Source: CAVYBY01 sp963766935
GTDB lineage: Bacteria > Actinomycetota > UBA4738 > HRBIN12
DNA: 64,000 nucleotides
Reading direction: 5' to 3'
NCBI GenBank assembly: GCA_963766935.1
Contig: CAVYBY010000007.1
Coordinates: 162,463 to 226,462 of the forward strand
The translations under genes and the position numbers were made by a program. This document shows positions 34,563 through 44,652 of this stretch, one piece after another (position 1 is the first letter of the stretch; every line of letters begins with the position of its first letter). The notes under the pieces were generated by a model. The model was not told the origin of the DNA. It saw only the letters and a list, made by a program, of their open reading frames with translations, and made no database searches.

Positions 34563-36159
34563 CTACTCGAGGTAGCCGAGGCCGCGCAGGTGCTCTTCCA
34601 TCTCGTCGGCTTCGGTGTCGCTGACCGCTTCGTCCTCGCCCATGCCGGGGATGGACATGCCGGGGATCGACGTGGCGGGCTCGGCCTCGCGTGAGGTCAT
34701 CTGCTGGTCGGCGGCGAGCAGCTCGTGCAGGACGCGGCCGGTCGGGGTCGAGGCGGTCGGCGCGCCGAGAGCGGCAACGAGGGTCGGAGCCATGTCGATC
34801 AGCGCCGGCGGCTGCTCGAACGGGCGTCACGTTCGGCCCGACCGCGACGATGGTTCCCTCCATGCGGTGGTCGCCGCTCACCCAGTCCGCGTCCTCGATC
34901 GCCGAGCGCGCGTGGGTGAGCGAGTAGCCCTCGGCCGGGACCATGATGATGTCGGGCGCCTGGTCGGCGAACCGGCCCTTGAAGATCTCCTCGCGCTTGT
35001 GGATCTCCTTGACCGGCTTGTTGCCGGTCTTCGGGTCGACGAAGGAGGCGAGGCGGTCCATGAGGTCGTCGCGGACGCGGTCGTAGTCGGCCGGGTCGAC
35101 GATGCCGTCGACCTCGCGCCCGGCGAGGTTGATCGAGACGCCCTCGCCGGTCGAGCGGATCGTGGTGAAGGCCTTCGTCTTCGACCAGTTCACCGACTGC
35201 GGGAGCGAGACCTTCCCGTGCAGGCCGAGCAGGTCGTAGGTCTTGCGCGCCACCTGGCGAAGCGGGCCCCACTGCATCGGGCCGAACAAGACGTTCGAGG
35301 CGCTGAACTCGAGGAATCCGAACTGCTTCAGCAGGTGGTCCATGTGCAGGGCACGCGTGCACGACTGGAAGCCGTGGTCGGAGATGAACAGGATCAGGTC
35401 GTCGGGACGCGCGCGGGAGACGAACGAGCCGATCGCCTCGTCGAGCTGCCGGTAGATGTCGGCGACCTTGGTGCCGAGGCGCGTGTCCTTGTTCTTGAGG
35501 TAGTCGGGGTGGTCGGGCGCGATGTAGTTGGAGAGGCAGTGCTGGGTGCGGTCGACCGAGACCCAGACCGAGGCCATCAGGTCCCACTCGGTGTTGTCCA
35601 TCATCCACTCGGAGACCTTGATCCGCTTGGCGGTGACGTCGTGCGCCTCGTCGAGGTAGGCGTCGGGCCGGTTGCGATAGGTGGTCCAGCTCATGCCGTT
35701 GAGCGGCCACTCCAGGCCGGCCTTGTGGAGGGTGTCGGGCAGGTCGGCGGGAGCGGTGAAGGTGCGGCCCTTGGGCAGGACACCGCCGGCGAGCAGCGAG
35801 CCGGAGATCTCGGGCGGCGGGAAGGTGAGGGGCACGTCGAGCAGGAGCATCGGCTTGCCGGCCGCGGTCAGGTCGTCGAGGAAGGTGCGCGCCTTGATCG
35901 ACTTGTAGGTGACGGGGAACTGCTTGTGGGTGCCGGGGATGGTGTCGAGGATGTCGTAGACGCCGTGGTCAACCGGGTCGACGCCGGTCAGGAAGGACGG
36001 CCAAGCGGACCAGGAGTGGGTCGGAACGGTCGAGCGCAGGATGTCCCGCTGCCCCCGCTCGATGAGCGCCTGAAGGTTGGGCAAAGCCCCCGCCTCCAGC
36101 AACGGGTCAAGGATGCGCCAATCGGCGCCGTCCCACGCGATAAGGATGACTCGGGGCAT
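34563..36159 (-). CDS. Type I phosphodiesterase / nucleotide pyrophosphatase family protein (frameshifted)
   Basis: About 532 residues. The alkaline-phosphatase-fold signatures are the first metal Asp in ILIAWDGADW, the nucleophile Thr region STVPTHSWSAWPSFLTG, SVDRTQHCLSNY and ISDHGFQ. A frame change near 34826-34830 replaces the expected FEQPPALIDMAPTL. The true C-terminus (DEMEEHLRGLGYLE) is recovered in the next frame and is typical of the family. It hydrolyses phosphodiester or phosphonate bonds of an unknown, possibly exported or glycan, substrate. Confidence 0.82.
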
Positions 36160-36319
36160 CCGGCTCCTCCCTCGACGATCGTGGAGTCTACCGAAGGCCT
36201 ACTCGACGCCCGCCGGGGCGTGACGCCTCCGGCCCTCGAATGACATGCCGTACGGTCCCGCCGGCCGAGTTTGACCTTCGAGGGGCGTCCTCACCAGGGA
36301 CCTCTACTCTGGATGCCGA

Positions 36320-38144
36320 ATGCCAACACGCTCTGACATCCGGAATGTGGCCATCGTGGCGCATGTCGACCACGGGAAGACCACCTTGGTCGACGCCATG
36401 CTGTGGCAGTCGGGGGCCTTTCGCGCGAACCAGGACGTGGCCGAGCGGGTCATGGACTCGACCGACCTGGAGCGCGAGAAGGGCATCACGATCCTCGCGA
36501 AGAACACCGCCGTCCGCCACGGCGACCTGAAGATCAACATCATCGACACGCCCGGCCACGCGGACTTCGGTGGTGAGGTCGAGCGCGGGCTCACGATGGT
36601 CGACGGCGTCCTGCTTCTCGTCGACGCCTCCGAGGGGCCGCTCCCCCAGACTCGCTTCGTCCTTCGCAAATCTCTCGAGTCGCACCTGCCCGTGATCCTC
36701 GTCGTCAACAAGGTCGACCGGCCCGACGCGCGCACCAAGGAAGTCGTCGACGAGGTGTACCAACTCTTCCTCGACCTCGATGCCACGCACGACCAGATCG
36801 AGTTCCCGATCCTGTACTGCGACGCGCGCGCCGGACACTGCGGGCCCGACCCCGACGCGCTCCCCGACGACCTCGAGCCGCTCTTCGACGCACTCCGCAC
36901 CTACATCCCCGCCCCCTCCTACGACGAGGGCCACCCGCTGCAGGCGCTCGTCACCAACCTCGACGCCTCGCCGTATCTCGGCCGGCTCGCGCTCTGCCGC
37001 GTTCGCCAGGGAACGATCCGCCGCGGGCAGGCCGTCGCGTGGTGCCGCTCCGACGGGACCATCGAGCCCGCGAAGATCGGCGAGCTGTACGTCACCGAGG
37101 CGCTCGACCGCGTCGAGGCCGAGGAGGCCGGACCCGGCGACATCATCGCGATCGCCGGCATCCCCGAGATCACGATCGGCGAGACGCTCGCCGATCCCGA
37201 CGACCCGCGCCCGCTGCCGGTCACCCGCGTCGACGAGCCGTCGCTCTCGATGACGATCGGCATCAACACCTCGCCGCTCTCGGGCAAGGACGGCACGCGC
37301 CTCACCGCCAGCCAGGTGAAGGCGCGCCTGGACCAGGAGGTCGTCGGCAACGTCTCGATCCGCGTCCTGCCCGGCGACCGCCCCGACCGCTGGGAGGTCC
37401 AGGGCCGCGGCGAGCTCCAGCTGGCCGTGCTGGTCGAGACGATGCGCCGCGAGGGCTTCGAGCTGACGGTCGGCAAGCCGCAGGTCGTGACGCGCACGAT
37501 CGACGGCCGCAAGCACGAGCCGATGGAACGCGTGGCGATCGACGCGCCCGAGGAGTACCTCGGGGTCATCTCGCAGCTGCTCGCGCTTCGCAAGGGCCGG
37601 ATGGAGAACATGGTCAACCACGGCACCGGCTGGATCCGGATGGACCACATCGTCCCCGCCCGCGGCCTGATCGGGTTTCGCACGCGAGTTCCTGACCGAG
37701 ACGCGCGGCACCGGCCAGCTCCACCACGTCTTCGATGGCTACGAGCCCTGGCACGGCGAGCTCCGCACGCGTCCGACCGGCTCGCTCGTCTCCGACCGCT
37801 CCGGCCCCACGACGGGCTTCGCGTTGCTGACGCTCCAGGAGCGCGGATCGATGTTCGTCGGCCCCGGCGAGGACACCTATGAAGGAATGATCGTCGGCGA
37901 GAACTCCCGCGCCGACGACATGGACGTGAACCCGACGCGCGAGAAGAAGCTGACGAACATGCGCCAGTCGACATCGGAGGAGTTCACCCGGCTCATCCCC
38001 AAGCGCGAGCTGGCCCTGGAGCAGGCCCTCGAGTTCATCCGCGCCGACGAAGCCGTCGAGGTGACGCCCCACAACGTCCGCCTCCGCAAGGTCCTGCTCA
38101 GCCAGCAGGACCGAACCAAAGCCGGCCGGCGCAGCCGTGCCTGA
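36320..38144 (+). CDS. typA: GTP-binding protein TypA/BipA (one frameshift)
   Basis: About 607 residues after correction, the normal BipA length. It has G1 AHVDHGKTT, switch I REKGITILAKN, G3 DTPGHADFGGEVER, G4 NKVDRPDAR, then the EF-G-like domains and PARGLIGFRT. An extra base near 37686 breaks the expected TEFLTETRGTG; the sequence continues intact to HNVRLRKVLLSQQDR. TypA is a ribosome-associated translational GTPase of stress and cold adaptation. Because it is so conserved, the frameshift is almost certainly a sequence error. Confidence 0.95.
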
Positions 38145-38502
38145 CCTCCCACCTTCGCCGCAGGTCCTCGAGGAAAGTCCGCAGGTCGCGAAGCGGTGGA
38201 GGTGGTCGCCCGCCAGTGTCGGCTCGGTCGCGGGCCTGGTCGTGCTGGGGTCCCTGACGGCCCTGTTTCTCTATTTTGACGGCGTCGTCCTCTTCTACAT
38301 TGCCTTCTGGACGTCGCCCGACCTGGGCAGCCAGATCTTCGCCATCATCTACGGGGGGCTCGCGGTCGTCGTCCCGGCAATCGTGTGGCAACAGACACGG
38401 CATGCCAGGGGTTCGTTCCGAGCGCTCGCGTACGCCTTCACCGTCTCGCTGTTCGTCTCGATCGCGGCGCTGCCGCTCGTCGTGCTCAGCCTGGGGGTGT
38501 GA
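38137..38502 (+). CDS. Small membrane protein, unknown function
   Basis: 121 residues from GTG 38137, overlapping the typA stop by eight bases. Three hydrophobic helices follow a ~25-residue cytoplasmic tail (SVAGLVVLGSLTALFLYF, IFAIIYGGLAVVVPAIVW, YAFTVSLFVSIAALPLVVLSL). No family is assigned. The overlap suggests transcription with typA. Confidence 0.55.
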   Translation: MPDLPPSPQVLEESPQVAKRWRWSPASVGSVAGLVVLGSLTALFLYFDGVVLFYIAFWTSPDLGSQIFAIIYGGLAVVVPAIVWQQTRHARGSFRALAYAFTVSLFVSIAALPLVVLSLGV

Positions 38503-38595
38503 ACGGTCGGTACACAAGGCAATGGCGTTTCCCTTATGTAGCGGGAGAGCGTAGATAAGGATCGGGGGGGACGCGGCGGGCAGGAGGGCCGAACG

Positions 38596-39318
38596 ATGGA
38601 GGAGCACTACCAATTCGCCAGGGCGGACGGGCATCCGGATTGGACGGTGGGACAGCCCGAGTTCGCGAAGATGTGGTCGTGGGCCAGGGACCAGCTTCGG
38701 TTCCACGGCGGCGAGCAGTTCGACATCGACACTCGCGGCGAGCACCCGGAGCACGAGCGGCGGCCGCTTCGCCAGCTCGACGAGGTGCTCGAGGCGCGCC
38801 TCGATCGGATCGGCGGCGACACCGTGGTCGAGGTCACGTCGGTTCGTGACGAGTTCCGGCTCCTGTTCCGCAAGCACGCTGTCGAGACCTCGAAGGGCCA
38901 GCAGCTGATCGACGTCATCGCGCGCATGGAGGGCTACCCGTACAAGCTCGGTGCCGTCGACTGCTCGGGGCTCGTCAAAACCGCGGTCCAGGAGGTAGCC
39001 GGGATCGACCTCCCGCACAAGGCGGTCCTGCAGCGCGACGACCCGCACCTCGTGAAGATCGAGCGCGAACAACTCCTCAAGGGCGACCTCATCTTCGTCA
39101 CCGACCAGCACGTGGCGACGTGGCTGGGTGAGACGCCACCCGGCTACCCCGCCGGGGACCTCGTCTGGGACACCGAGCCGCACGACACGGGGTCGCCCGG
39201 CGGCTGGCCGACGCCGAAGCTCGGAACCGGCGTGCAGATCCGCCCCGCGTTCGGCGGCTACTACTGCGCCAGGTTCGACGCCTGCCGGCGAGTCCCCGAG
39301 ATCAACGGCGTTCCGTAG
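38596..39318 (+). CDS. NlpC/P60-like cysteine hydrolase-fold protein
   Basis: 240 residues. The central part contains YKLGAVDCSGLVKTAV, the usual nucleophile Cys context. It is followed by LPHKAVLQRDD, LLKGDLIFV and DQHVATWLG with a candidate catalytic His. There is no signal peptide, so the product is probably cytoplasmic or phage-like in use, unlike typical cell-wall endopeptidases. The ~110-residue N-terminal region is unassigned. Function is uncertain. Confidence 0.6.
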   Translation: MEEHYQFARADGHPDWTVGQPEFAKMWSWARDQLRFHGGEQFDIDTRGEHPEHERRPLRQLDEVLEARLDRIGGDTVVEVTSVRDEFRLLFRKHAVETSKGQQLIDVIARMEGYPYKLGAVDCSGLVKTAVQEVAGIDLPHKAVLQRDDPHLVKIEREQLLKGDLIFVTDQHVATWLGETPPGYPAGDLVWDTEPHDTGSPGGWPTPKLGTGVQIRPAFGGYYCARFDACRRVPEINGVP

Positions 39319-39347
39319 AACGATCACCGCGTTGCCCGGGATACCCC

Positions 39348-40899
39348 CTAGACCGCGGGCAACCGGCCGGTGACGGTGGTGCCGGCGCCCGGCTGGGATT
39401 CGACCTCGAGCGATCCTCCGAGCGCACTCAACCGGTCGGCCGACGCCTCCGCGTACTTCGCGATGTTCTGAAGCGCCTCGAGCGAGCAGAAGTACACGGC
39501 CGCCTCGGTCTCCTGCGGGTATCGCGCGATCCCGTCGGACGCCACCCGCACCTGGATCGGCGACTTCTTGGCCTGGGACTCCAGCGCGGCGGCGAGACCC
39601 TGATCGGCCAGCAGCGGCGGATAGATGCCCCGCGCCAGATCGCGCAGGTCGTCGAGCGCCGCCTGCGTCGCGTCCGAGAGCTCCGACAACGCCTGCTTAG
39701 TCGCCACCGGATCCTTGTCGACGGTCCCCTCCGCGAGCCGCAGCCGAAGCTTGAGCGCCACCAGTTGCTGCTGCGCACCGTCGTGGATGTTGCGCTCCAG
39801 CCGCCGCCGCTCCTCGTCCTGCGCAGTGACCAAGCGCTTGCGAGACGCACGGAGCTCCTCGATGAGCCGCACGTTCCGAAGCACCAACCCGGCCTGGCCG
39901 GCCAGGTCCGAGAGCAGCTTGCGGGTCGCGTCGGTGGCCGGCTCGGCCGGCGGCATCGTCATGGCCAGTGCGCCGAGCAGCCCGCCGTCCTGACGGACCG
40001 GCACCGCCACGTCCGCGGAAATCTCCGGCACGTCGAAGCCTGCCACCGGCAACGCCGGCGCCGGCTGCGGCAGCGGGTCGGGCCACGTGGCCGCAAGCCG
40101 CAGAACCCCGCCGACGTGCAGCCAGACCTCCGTCTGCTTCGCGCCCGACCCCTCGCCCACGACGCGCGCCATCTCGCTCAGCACGGCCTCGTTCGACCGG
40201 GTGCCCGCCATCACGCCGGAACGCGAGCCACTTGATCTGCGCTCGCTCGTCGCTCGATCCACGCCGAAACCGCACGACGATCGACACGATGCACAGGGCG
40301 CCGGCGACGATGGCGGGGATCGCGAAGACGGCGATCAGCACCGAGATGAGGTGCTTCATGCTCTCGATCCCCAGCGGGTTCTGGAAGGCGATCGCGGTCG
40401 ACTCGCTGACGTCCTCCCGGACGGGGTTGACGAGGTTGAGCGCGATGATGCCGAGGATCCCCGTGACGAGCGTCCACTGCACGACCCGCCAGCGAGGAGA
40501 AGGGGGCGAACCGGTCGGGAACAACAGGAACAGCAACGCGCCGGCGCCGGCCGACACCGCCCATCCGACGAATCCGATCATCATGATCGCCTGCCAGGCG
40601 GGCAAGGCGATCACTCCGGTCGCCGCGACGAGCCCGTACTCGAGCGTGAACGACGAGATAGCGACTCCCGCGCCGATGACGAGCAGGACCCACCCGACGG
40701 CATTGCCGCGCCGCCGCACGATGAGCGCCCCGATCGGCCCGAAGGCCGCCCCCGCCGCCAGACTCGCGATGATCGTGGCCGGCAGACCGCCCTGGTGGGG
40801 TTGCGCCACGGCGAGCACGATGGCCCCGGTTCCGAGGACGGCCGACGCGATCCACGCCGTCAGGGCAAGACTCCCCCCGCGGGCCTCGGACTCACTCAC
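39348..40899 (-). CDS. Membrane sensor histidine kinase with GAF-like domain, defective ATP-binding domain and frameshift
   Basis: Starts at GTG 40899. Six membrane helices are followed by a frame change near 40210-40225, a GAF-like part (MARVVGEGSGA) and the HisKA_3 motif (EERRRLERNIHDGAQQQLVAL). In the catalytic domain the N-box (EALQNIAKYAEAS) runs straight into ADRLSALGGSLEV. The ~35 residues that normally carry the DxGxGF and GxGLxGM boxes are missing in frame. The stretch usually found between the QIKWLA helix end and the GAF domain is also absent. Either internal deletions or misassembly inactivate it. No response regulator adjoins it. Confidence 0.72.
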
Positions 40900-41097
40900 G
40901 AGCGGATTCTGCCGTGTGGGGGCGGGCGCGGGCCATGGGTGCTGCCACCAGCATCCGCACTCCTGCGCCAACAAACCCGCGCGCGAAGGGTCAGCCCGGG
41001 GGCGGCATGGGTCCGGGTCGCCGCCGGCGAGGCGTCCGGGCCGCCACGTCTTTGGTTCTTCAAAGGAGCGAAGCGAGCGCCGAGCGCGTGAACCGGC

Positions 41098-44000
41098 TCA
41101 GTGGACCCAGAGCTGGTCGAGCAGGATGCCGAGCACCGGGTTGAACGCGAAGTTGCCGACCCGCGACGACACGAAGTCGATCGAGCGTGAGGTGTCCACC
41201 GAGACCCACGGCGCGAAGTCGGTCACGCGGCGGTCGATCCGAGCCCACAGGGCGTTGGCCGCGATCGGGTTACTGAACTGCAACCGCTCGGCCCGGGCCA
41301 TCAGCCGGTCGAGTTCCGGGTGGCAGAACTCCGCCGAGTTGGACGTCGTCAGCGGGTCGCCGGGCGTGAACGCCGAGCAGCTGAGGAAGAACTCGAAGAA
41401 GTTCGCCGCCGACGGGTAGTCAGCCAGCCAGCTGCCCGTGCCGATCTGCGCCTCGCGACGCGAGTCGTTGATCACCCGCTCCCACCGATCCTCCGGCAAC
41501 ACGACCATGCGCGCCCGGTAGCCGAGCCGCCGGAGGACATTCACGACCTCGCCCCCGATCCCCGCGCCCCACGGAAGGTCCGGCAGCGACCAGTACGTCA
41601 CGCGCATCCCGGCCGTCCCCGACGCGGCGATCAGCCGGCGCGCCCGGGCCAGGTCCGGCCCGAGCCACACTCCGTCCGGGCTCGCGTTCACCGTATACGG
41701 GCAGTACGGCTCGTAGCCCGGCATCGTCGGCGGCAGCACCTGACACGTCGGCGTCGCCACCAGCGACCCGCCGAACAGCCGCTCGATCACGCGTCCCCGG
41801 TCGAGCGCCAGGTTCAGCGCCCGGCGCACCCGCACGTCGTCGAAGGGCGGCACCCGCGTGTTGAGGAATGCGAAGTCCACCACCTGCCAGCTGTGGCCGT
41901 GCACCTGCGCCGGCAGGCGCGCCGCCGCCTCCCGCACCCGGTCGCCGGCGAGATCGGGTGTCCAGTCGGCGCGGCCGTTCGCCACCTGAGCGATCTCCTC
42001 CTCCGGCTCCTGCCCGAACCGCATCACCATCCGGTCCACATAGCCGTCGGGCCGCGCGGCCTGCGACCACGACCGGAAGTGTTCGTTGCGAACGATCTCC
42101 AGGCTGGCGGGCAGGTCGATCCGGCCGAACCGGTATGGGCCTGTCGTTGGCACCGGCTCAGTGACGTCGGCGAACCCGATCGAGGCCGGCACGGGCGCCG
42201 TGAAGGGCAGGGTCAACTTGAACAAGAACTCCGGGTCCGGACGGATCAGGTGGAACGTCACGGTCCGACTCCTGTCGTCCACGGTCACGCCGTGCGACAG
42301 GTCGCACCGCGGCGGCGTGCGCGTGCACGACTCCGCACCCACCACGTTGGCGAAGAACGTGGGCGTCGCCGGGTTCAACGCGAGCGCCCGCTCGAGTCCA
42401 TGGCGGACGTCGTCGGGCTCGAGCGCCGTTCCGTCGGAAAAGCGGATCCCCGGGCGGAGCACGAACGTGTACGTCGTCCCGCGGTCGTCCACCGTCGGCA
42501 TGGCGAGCGCCAGGTCGGGGACGAGCTGGAGGCCGTCGGCACCGCCAACGTGATCGAACGACACCAGCGTGTCGTAGAGCGGCGCCAGCTGCCAGGGCTG
42601 GGTCCTGCCGTAGGCGTTCGCCGGGTCGATCGTCGTCGGAGGCGTCGAGTAGACGATGCGAAGCGTCCCACCGCGATGCGCCGCCGCCTCGACGGGTCCG
42701 GTCCCCACCCACACGTGGCCTCCGACGATCGCCACGCCGGCCGTCCGGCCACCGGTCGGCATCGGCTCGCCGACGGTCAGCGCGCGCGGATCGATGCGCA
42801 CGACCCCCCGCCGGTCGCCGTTCGCGACCCAGACGCCTCCTGCGCCGACGCCCATCCCGGACGGCTCGCCCCCCACCGGCAGCGTCGCGACCACCGCTCC
42901 CCGCGCCGGGTCGACGACAGACAGCGTGCTGTCGAGCCCGTTGGCGACCCAAACCTTGCCGAACCCGGACACAACGACGTCGGGACCGCCGCCGACCACC
43001 AACCGCCGGACGAGGTGCCCGGAGCTCGGGTCGATCTGCGCCACCGAGTTGCGGCCGCGGCTCGTGACCCAGAGAGAACCGCCGCCGACGGCGAGCCCGG
43101 TCGGCGGCGCATCAAGGGGCAACACCGAGACCACGCCGCCGGTCGCGGGATCGAGCCTGGTCACGGTCCCGCCGGTCTGGTCGGCGACCCAGACCGCTCC
43201 CTCGCCGAATGCGATTCCCGTGGGTCGCGACCCGATCCGGATCGTCTGGACGGGCCGGGAAGTCGAGGCGTCCACGCGCGTGACGGTTCCGGCAAGGAGG
43301 TTGGCGACCCACACGGCGCCGCCCCCGACCGCGAGGGCGTCCGGGCCCTCGCCGACCTCCACCGTTTGTGCGGTCCTCGTCGCCGGGTCGATGCGGTAGA
43401 GCGCGTCCGCGCTCGAGCTTGTCGCCCACACGGCGCCCGCGCCCACCGCCAGCCGTTCCGGCGGGTTCGGCAACGGGAGGCTCCATTCGATGCCGCCGCC
43501 GTTCGGGTCGAGCGCGCTGACGCCGGTCGCCTGCGCCGCCGGTTGGAGACCCCGGCGCGACAGGATCGGCACCGCCGCGACCGCGCCCACGAGGGCTAGG
43601 GCCACCGCGATCGACGCGGCGCGGCGCCGGCGCGTGGCGGACTCGCGTCCCGCCGCGGGCGGCGGCTGGGGTGCAGCCGCTACTCGCGGACGCGAGCGCT
43701 CGGCGATCGGGGCCGTCTCCGCCGGCAGGTCCAGCGAGCCCTCCTGCCGCAGGATCGCGCCCTCCAGCTCGCGCAGCGTCGATCTCGGCTCGATGCCCAG
43801 CTCGTCGGTGAGCCGGTCGCGCGCCCGCCGGTAGGCCGCGAGGGCGTCTGCCTGCCGCCCGCAGCGGTAGAGCGCCAGGATCAGCTGCTCGTGGAACCGC
43901 TCGTGGAAGGGGAACGAGGCGGCCAGCTCGCCCAGTTCGCCCACGAGGTGTGCATGGCGCCCGAGACCGAGGTCGGCGCCGATGCGACGCTCCAGCGCCG

Positions 44001-44493
44001 CCAGTCGCGCGGTCTCCAGGCGTTGGCGTGCCGGTTCCGCAAACGGCGTCCTGTCGAGGTCCACAAGGGCCGTCCCGCGCCACACGGAGAGCGCTTCGCG
44101 AAACGCCTCGGTCGCGCCCGGCAGGTCGCCGCGGTCGAGCGCGGCGTTCCCGCTCGCGGCGCCACGCTCGAAGCGGTCGAGGTCGAGGTCCACCCCCGTA
44201 GTCTCCAGGCGGTAGCCGGGGGCGGCCGTAACGATCTCGGCATTCGCGCCCGCCTCCCGTATCGCTGCCCGGATCCGGGAGACCGTCACCTCGATCGCGT
44301 GGCGAGCCGACGGCGGCGGCTCGTCGCCCCAGAGGTCCTCGATGAGCCGGCCGACGGAGACCACACGGCCCGCCTGCAATGCGAGATCGGCCAGAACCGC
44401 TCGCTCGCGCAGGCCCGAGATCGCCACGGGGCGATCCCCCGCGCGGACCTCGATCGGCCCCAGCAACCCGATTGCGAGAGCCCGCGGGGTCAT
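41098..44493 (-). CDS. Membrane-anchored SARP/BTAD regulator fused to propeller and SBP_bac_5 domains
   Basis: 1131 residues from ATG 44493. Residues 1-~95: OmpR/SARP winged helix (LRERAVLADLALQAGRVVS, SARHAIEVTVSRIR). ~100-250: BTAD helical repeats. ~292-311: one membrane helix (AASIAVALALVGAVAAVPIL). ~345-620: seven ~40-residue YVTN-like blades of the type GAVWVANxxxxTVTRIDPAT. ~630-1131: a solute-binding domain of the oligopeptide/dipeptide type (GGTLRIVYS, LYDTLVSFD, FSDGTALEPDDV). The topology places the DNA-binding part inside and the sensor outside. It is probably a one-component transmembrane regulator that reads an external peptide-like ligand. Confidence 0.85.
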   Translation of the reverse strand: MTPRALAIGLLGPIEVRAGDRPVAISGLRERAVLADLALQAGRVVSVGRLIEDLWGDEPPPSARHAIEVTVSRIRAAIREAGANAEIVTAAPGYRLETTGVDLDLDRFERGAASGNAALDRGDLPGATEAFREALSVWRGTALVDLDRTPFAEPARQRLETARLAALERRIGADLGLGRHAHLVGELGELAASFPFHERFHEQLILALYRCGRQADALAAYRRARDRLTDELGIEPRSTLRELEGAILRQEGSLDLPAETAPIAERSRPRVAAAPQPPPAAGRESATRRRRAASIAVALALVGAVAAVPILSRRGLQPAAQATGVSALDPNGGGIEWSLPLPNPPERLAVGAGAVWATSSSADALYRIDPATRTAQTVEVGEGPDALAVGGGAVWVANLLAGTVTRVDASTSRPVQTIRIGSRPTGIAFGEGAVWVADQTGGTVTRLDPATGGVVSVLPLDAPPTGLAVGGGSLWVTSRGRNSVAQIDPSSGHLVRRLVVGGGPDVVVSGFGKVWVANGLDSTLSVVDPARGAVVATLPVGGEPSGMGVGAGGVWVANGDRRGVVRIDPRALTVGEPMPTGGRTAGVAIVGGHVWVGTGPVEAAAHRGGTLRIVYSTPPTTIDPANAYGRTQPWQLAPLYDTLVSFDHVGGADGLQLVPDLALAMPTVDDRGTTYTFVLRPGIRFSDGTALEPDDVRHGLERALALNPATPTFFANVVGAESCTRTPPRCDLSHGVTVDDRSRTVTFHLIRPDPEFLFKLTLPFTAPVPASIGFADVTEPVPTTGPYRFGRIDLPASLEIVRNEHFRSWSQAARPDGYVDRMVMRFGQEPEEEIAQVANGRADWTPDLAGDRVREAAARLPAQVHGHSWQVVDFAFLNTRVPPFDDVRVRRALNLALDRGRVIERLFGGSLVATPTCQVLPPTMPGYEPYCPYTVNASPDGVWLGPDLARARRLIAASGTAGMRVTYWSLPDLPWGAGIGGEVVNVLRRLGYRARMVVLPEDRWERVINDSRREAQIGTGSWLADYPSAANFFEFFLSCSAFTPGDPLTTSNSAEFCHPELDRLMARAERLQFSNPIAANALWARIDRRVTDFAPWVSVDTSRSIDFVSSRVGNFAFNPVLGILLDQLWVH

Positions 44494-44540
44494 GTCGGCG
44501 GACGCTAGCACCCATCGCCGCAGGTGGGAGGGAGGGTCCA

Positions 44541-44558
44541 CCACCCCCGCGGGGGTGG
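44541..44558. promoter_or_regulatory. 18-bp perfect palindrome in the divergent SARP/lipoprotein promoter region
   Basis: CCACCCCCGCGGGGGTGG lies in the 159-bp gap between the SARP-fusion start (44493) and the lipoprotein start (44653). SARP proteins usually bind direct repeats, so this palindrome may serve another regulator or fold as a hairpin. Its role is inferred from position only. Confidence 0.4.
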
Positions 44559-44652
44559 CCGCACGCCGTGAGCCGACGGTGAGCACCCAGTGAAGGTGTC
44601 CCGCCACGCTGCCATCGAGACGAGACCGGACGACACACGAAAGGGGATCGAG

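Noticed and set aside
36320..38144. Programmed frameshifting in typA
   Set aside because: TypA is not known to use recoding, no slippery site or stimulator is apparent, and other genes here show the same one-base errors.
41320..43599. Long plus-strand frame opposite the SARP fusion
   Set aside because: Arg/His/Pro-rich with no family features; the minus-strand protein has clear domains.
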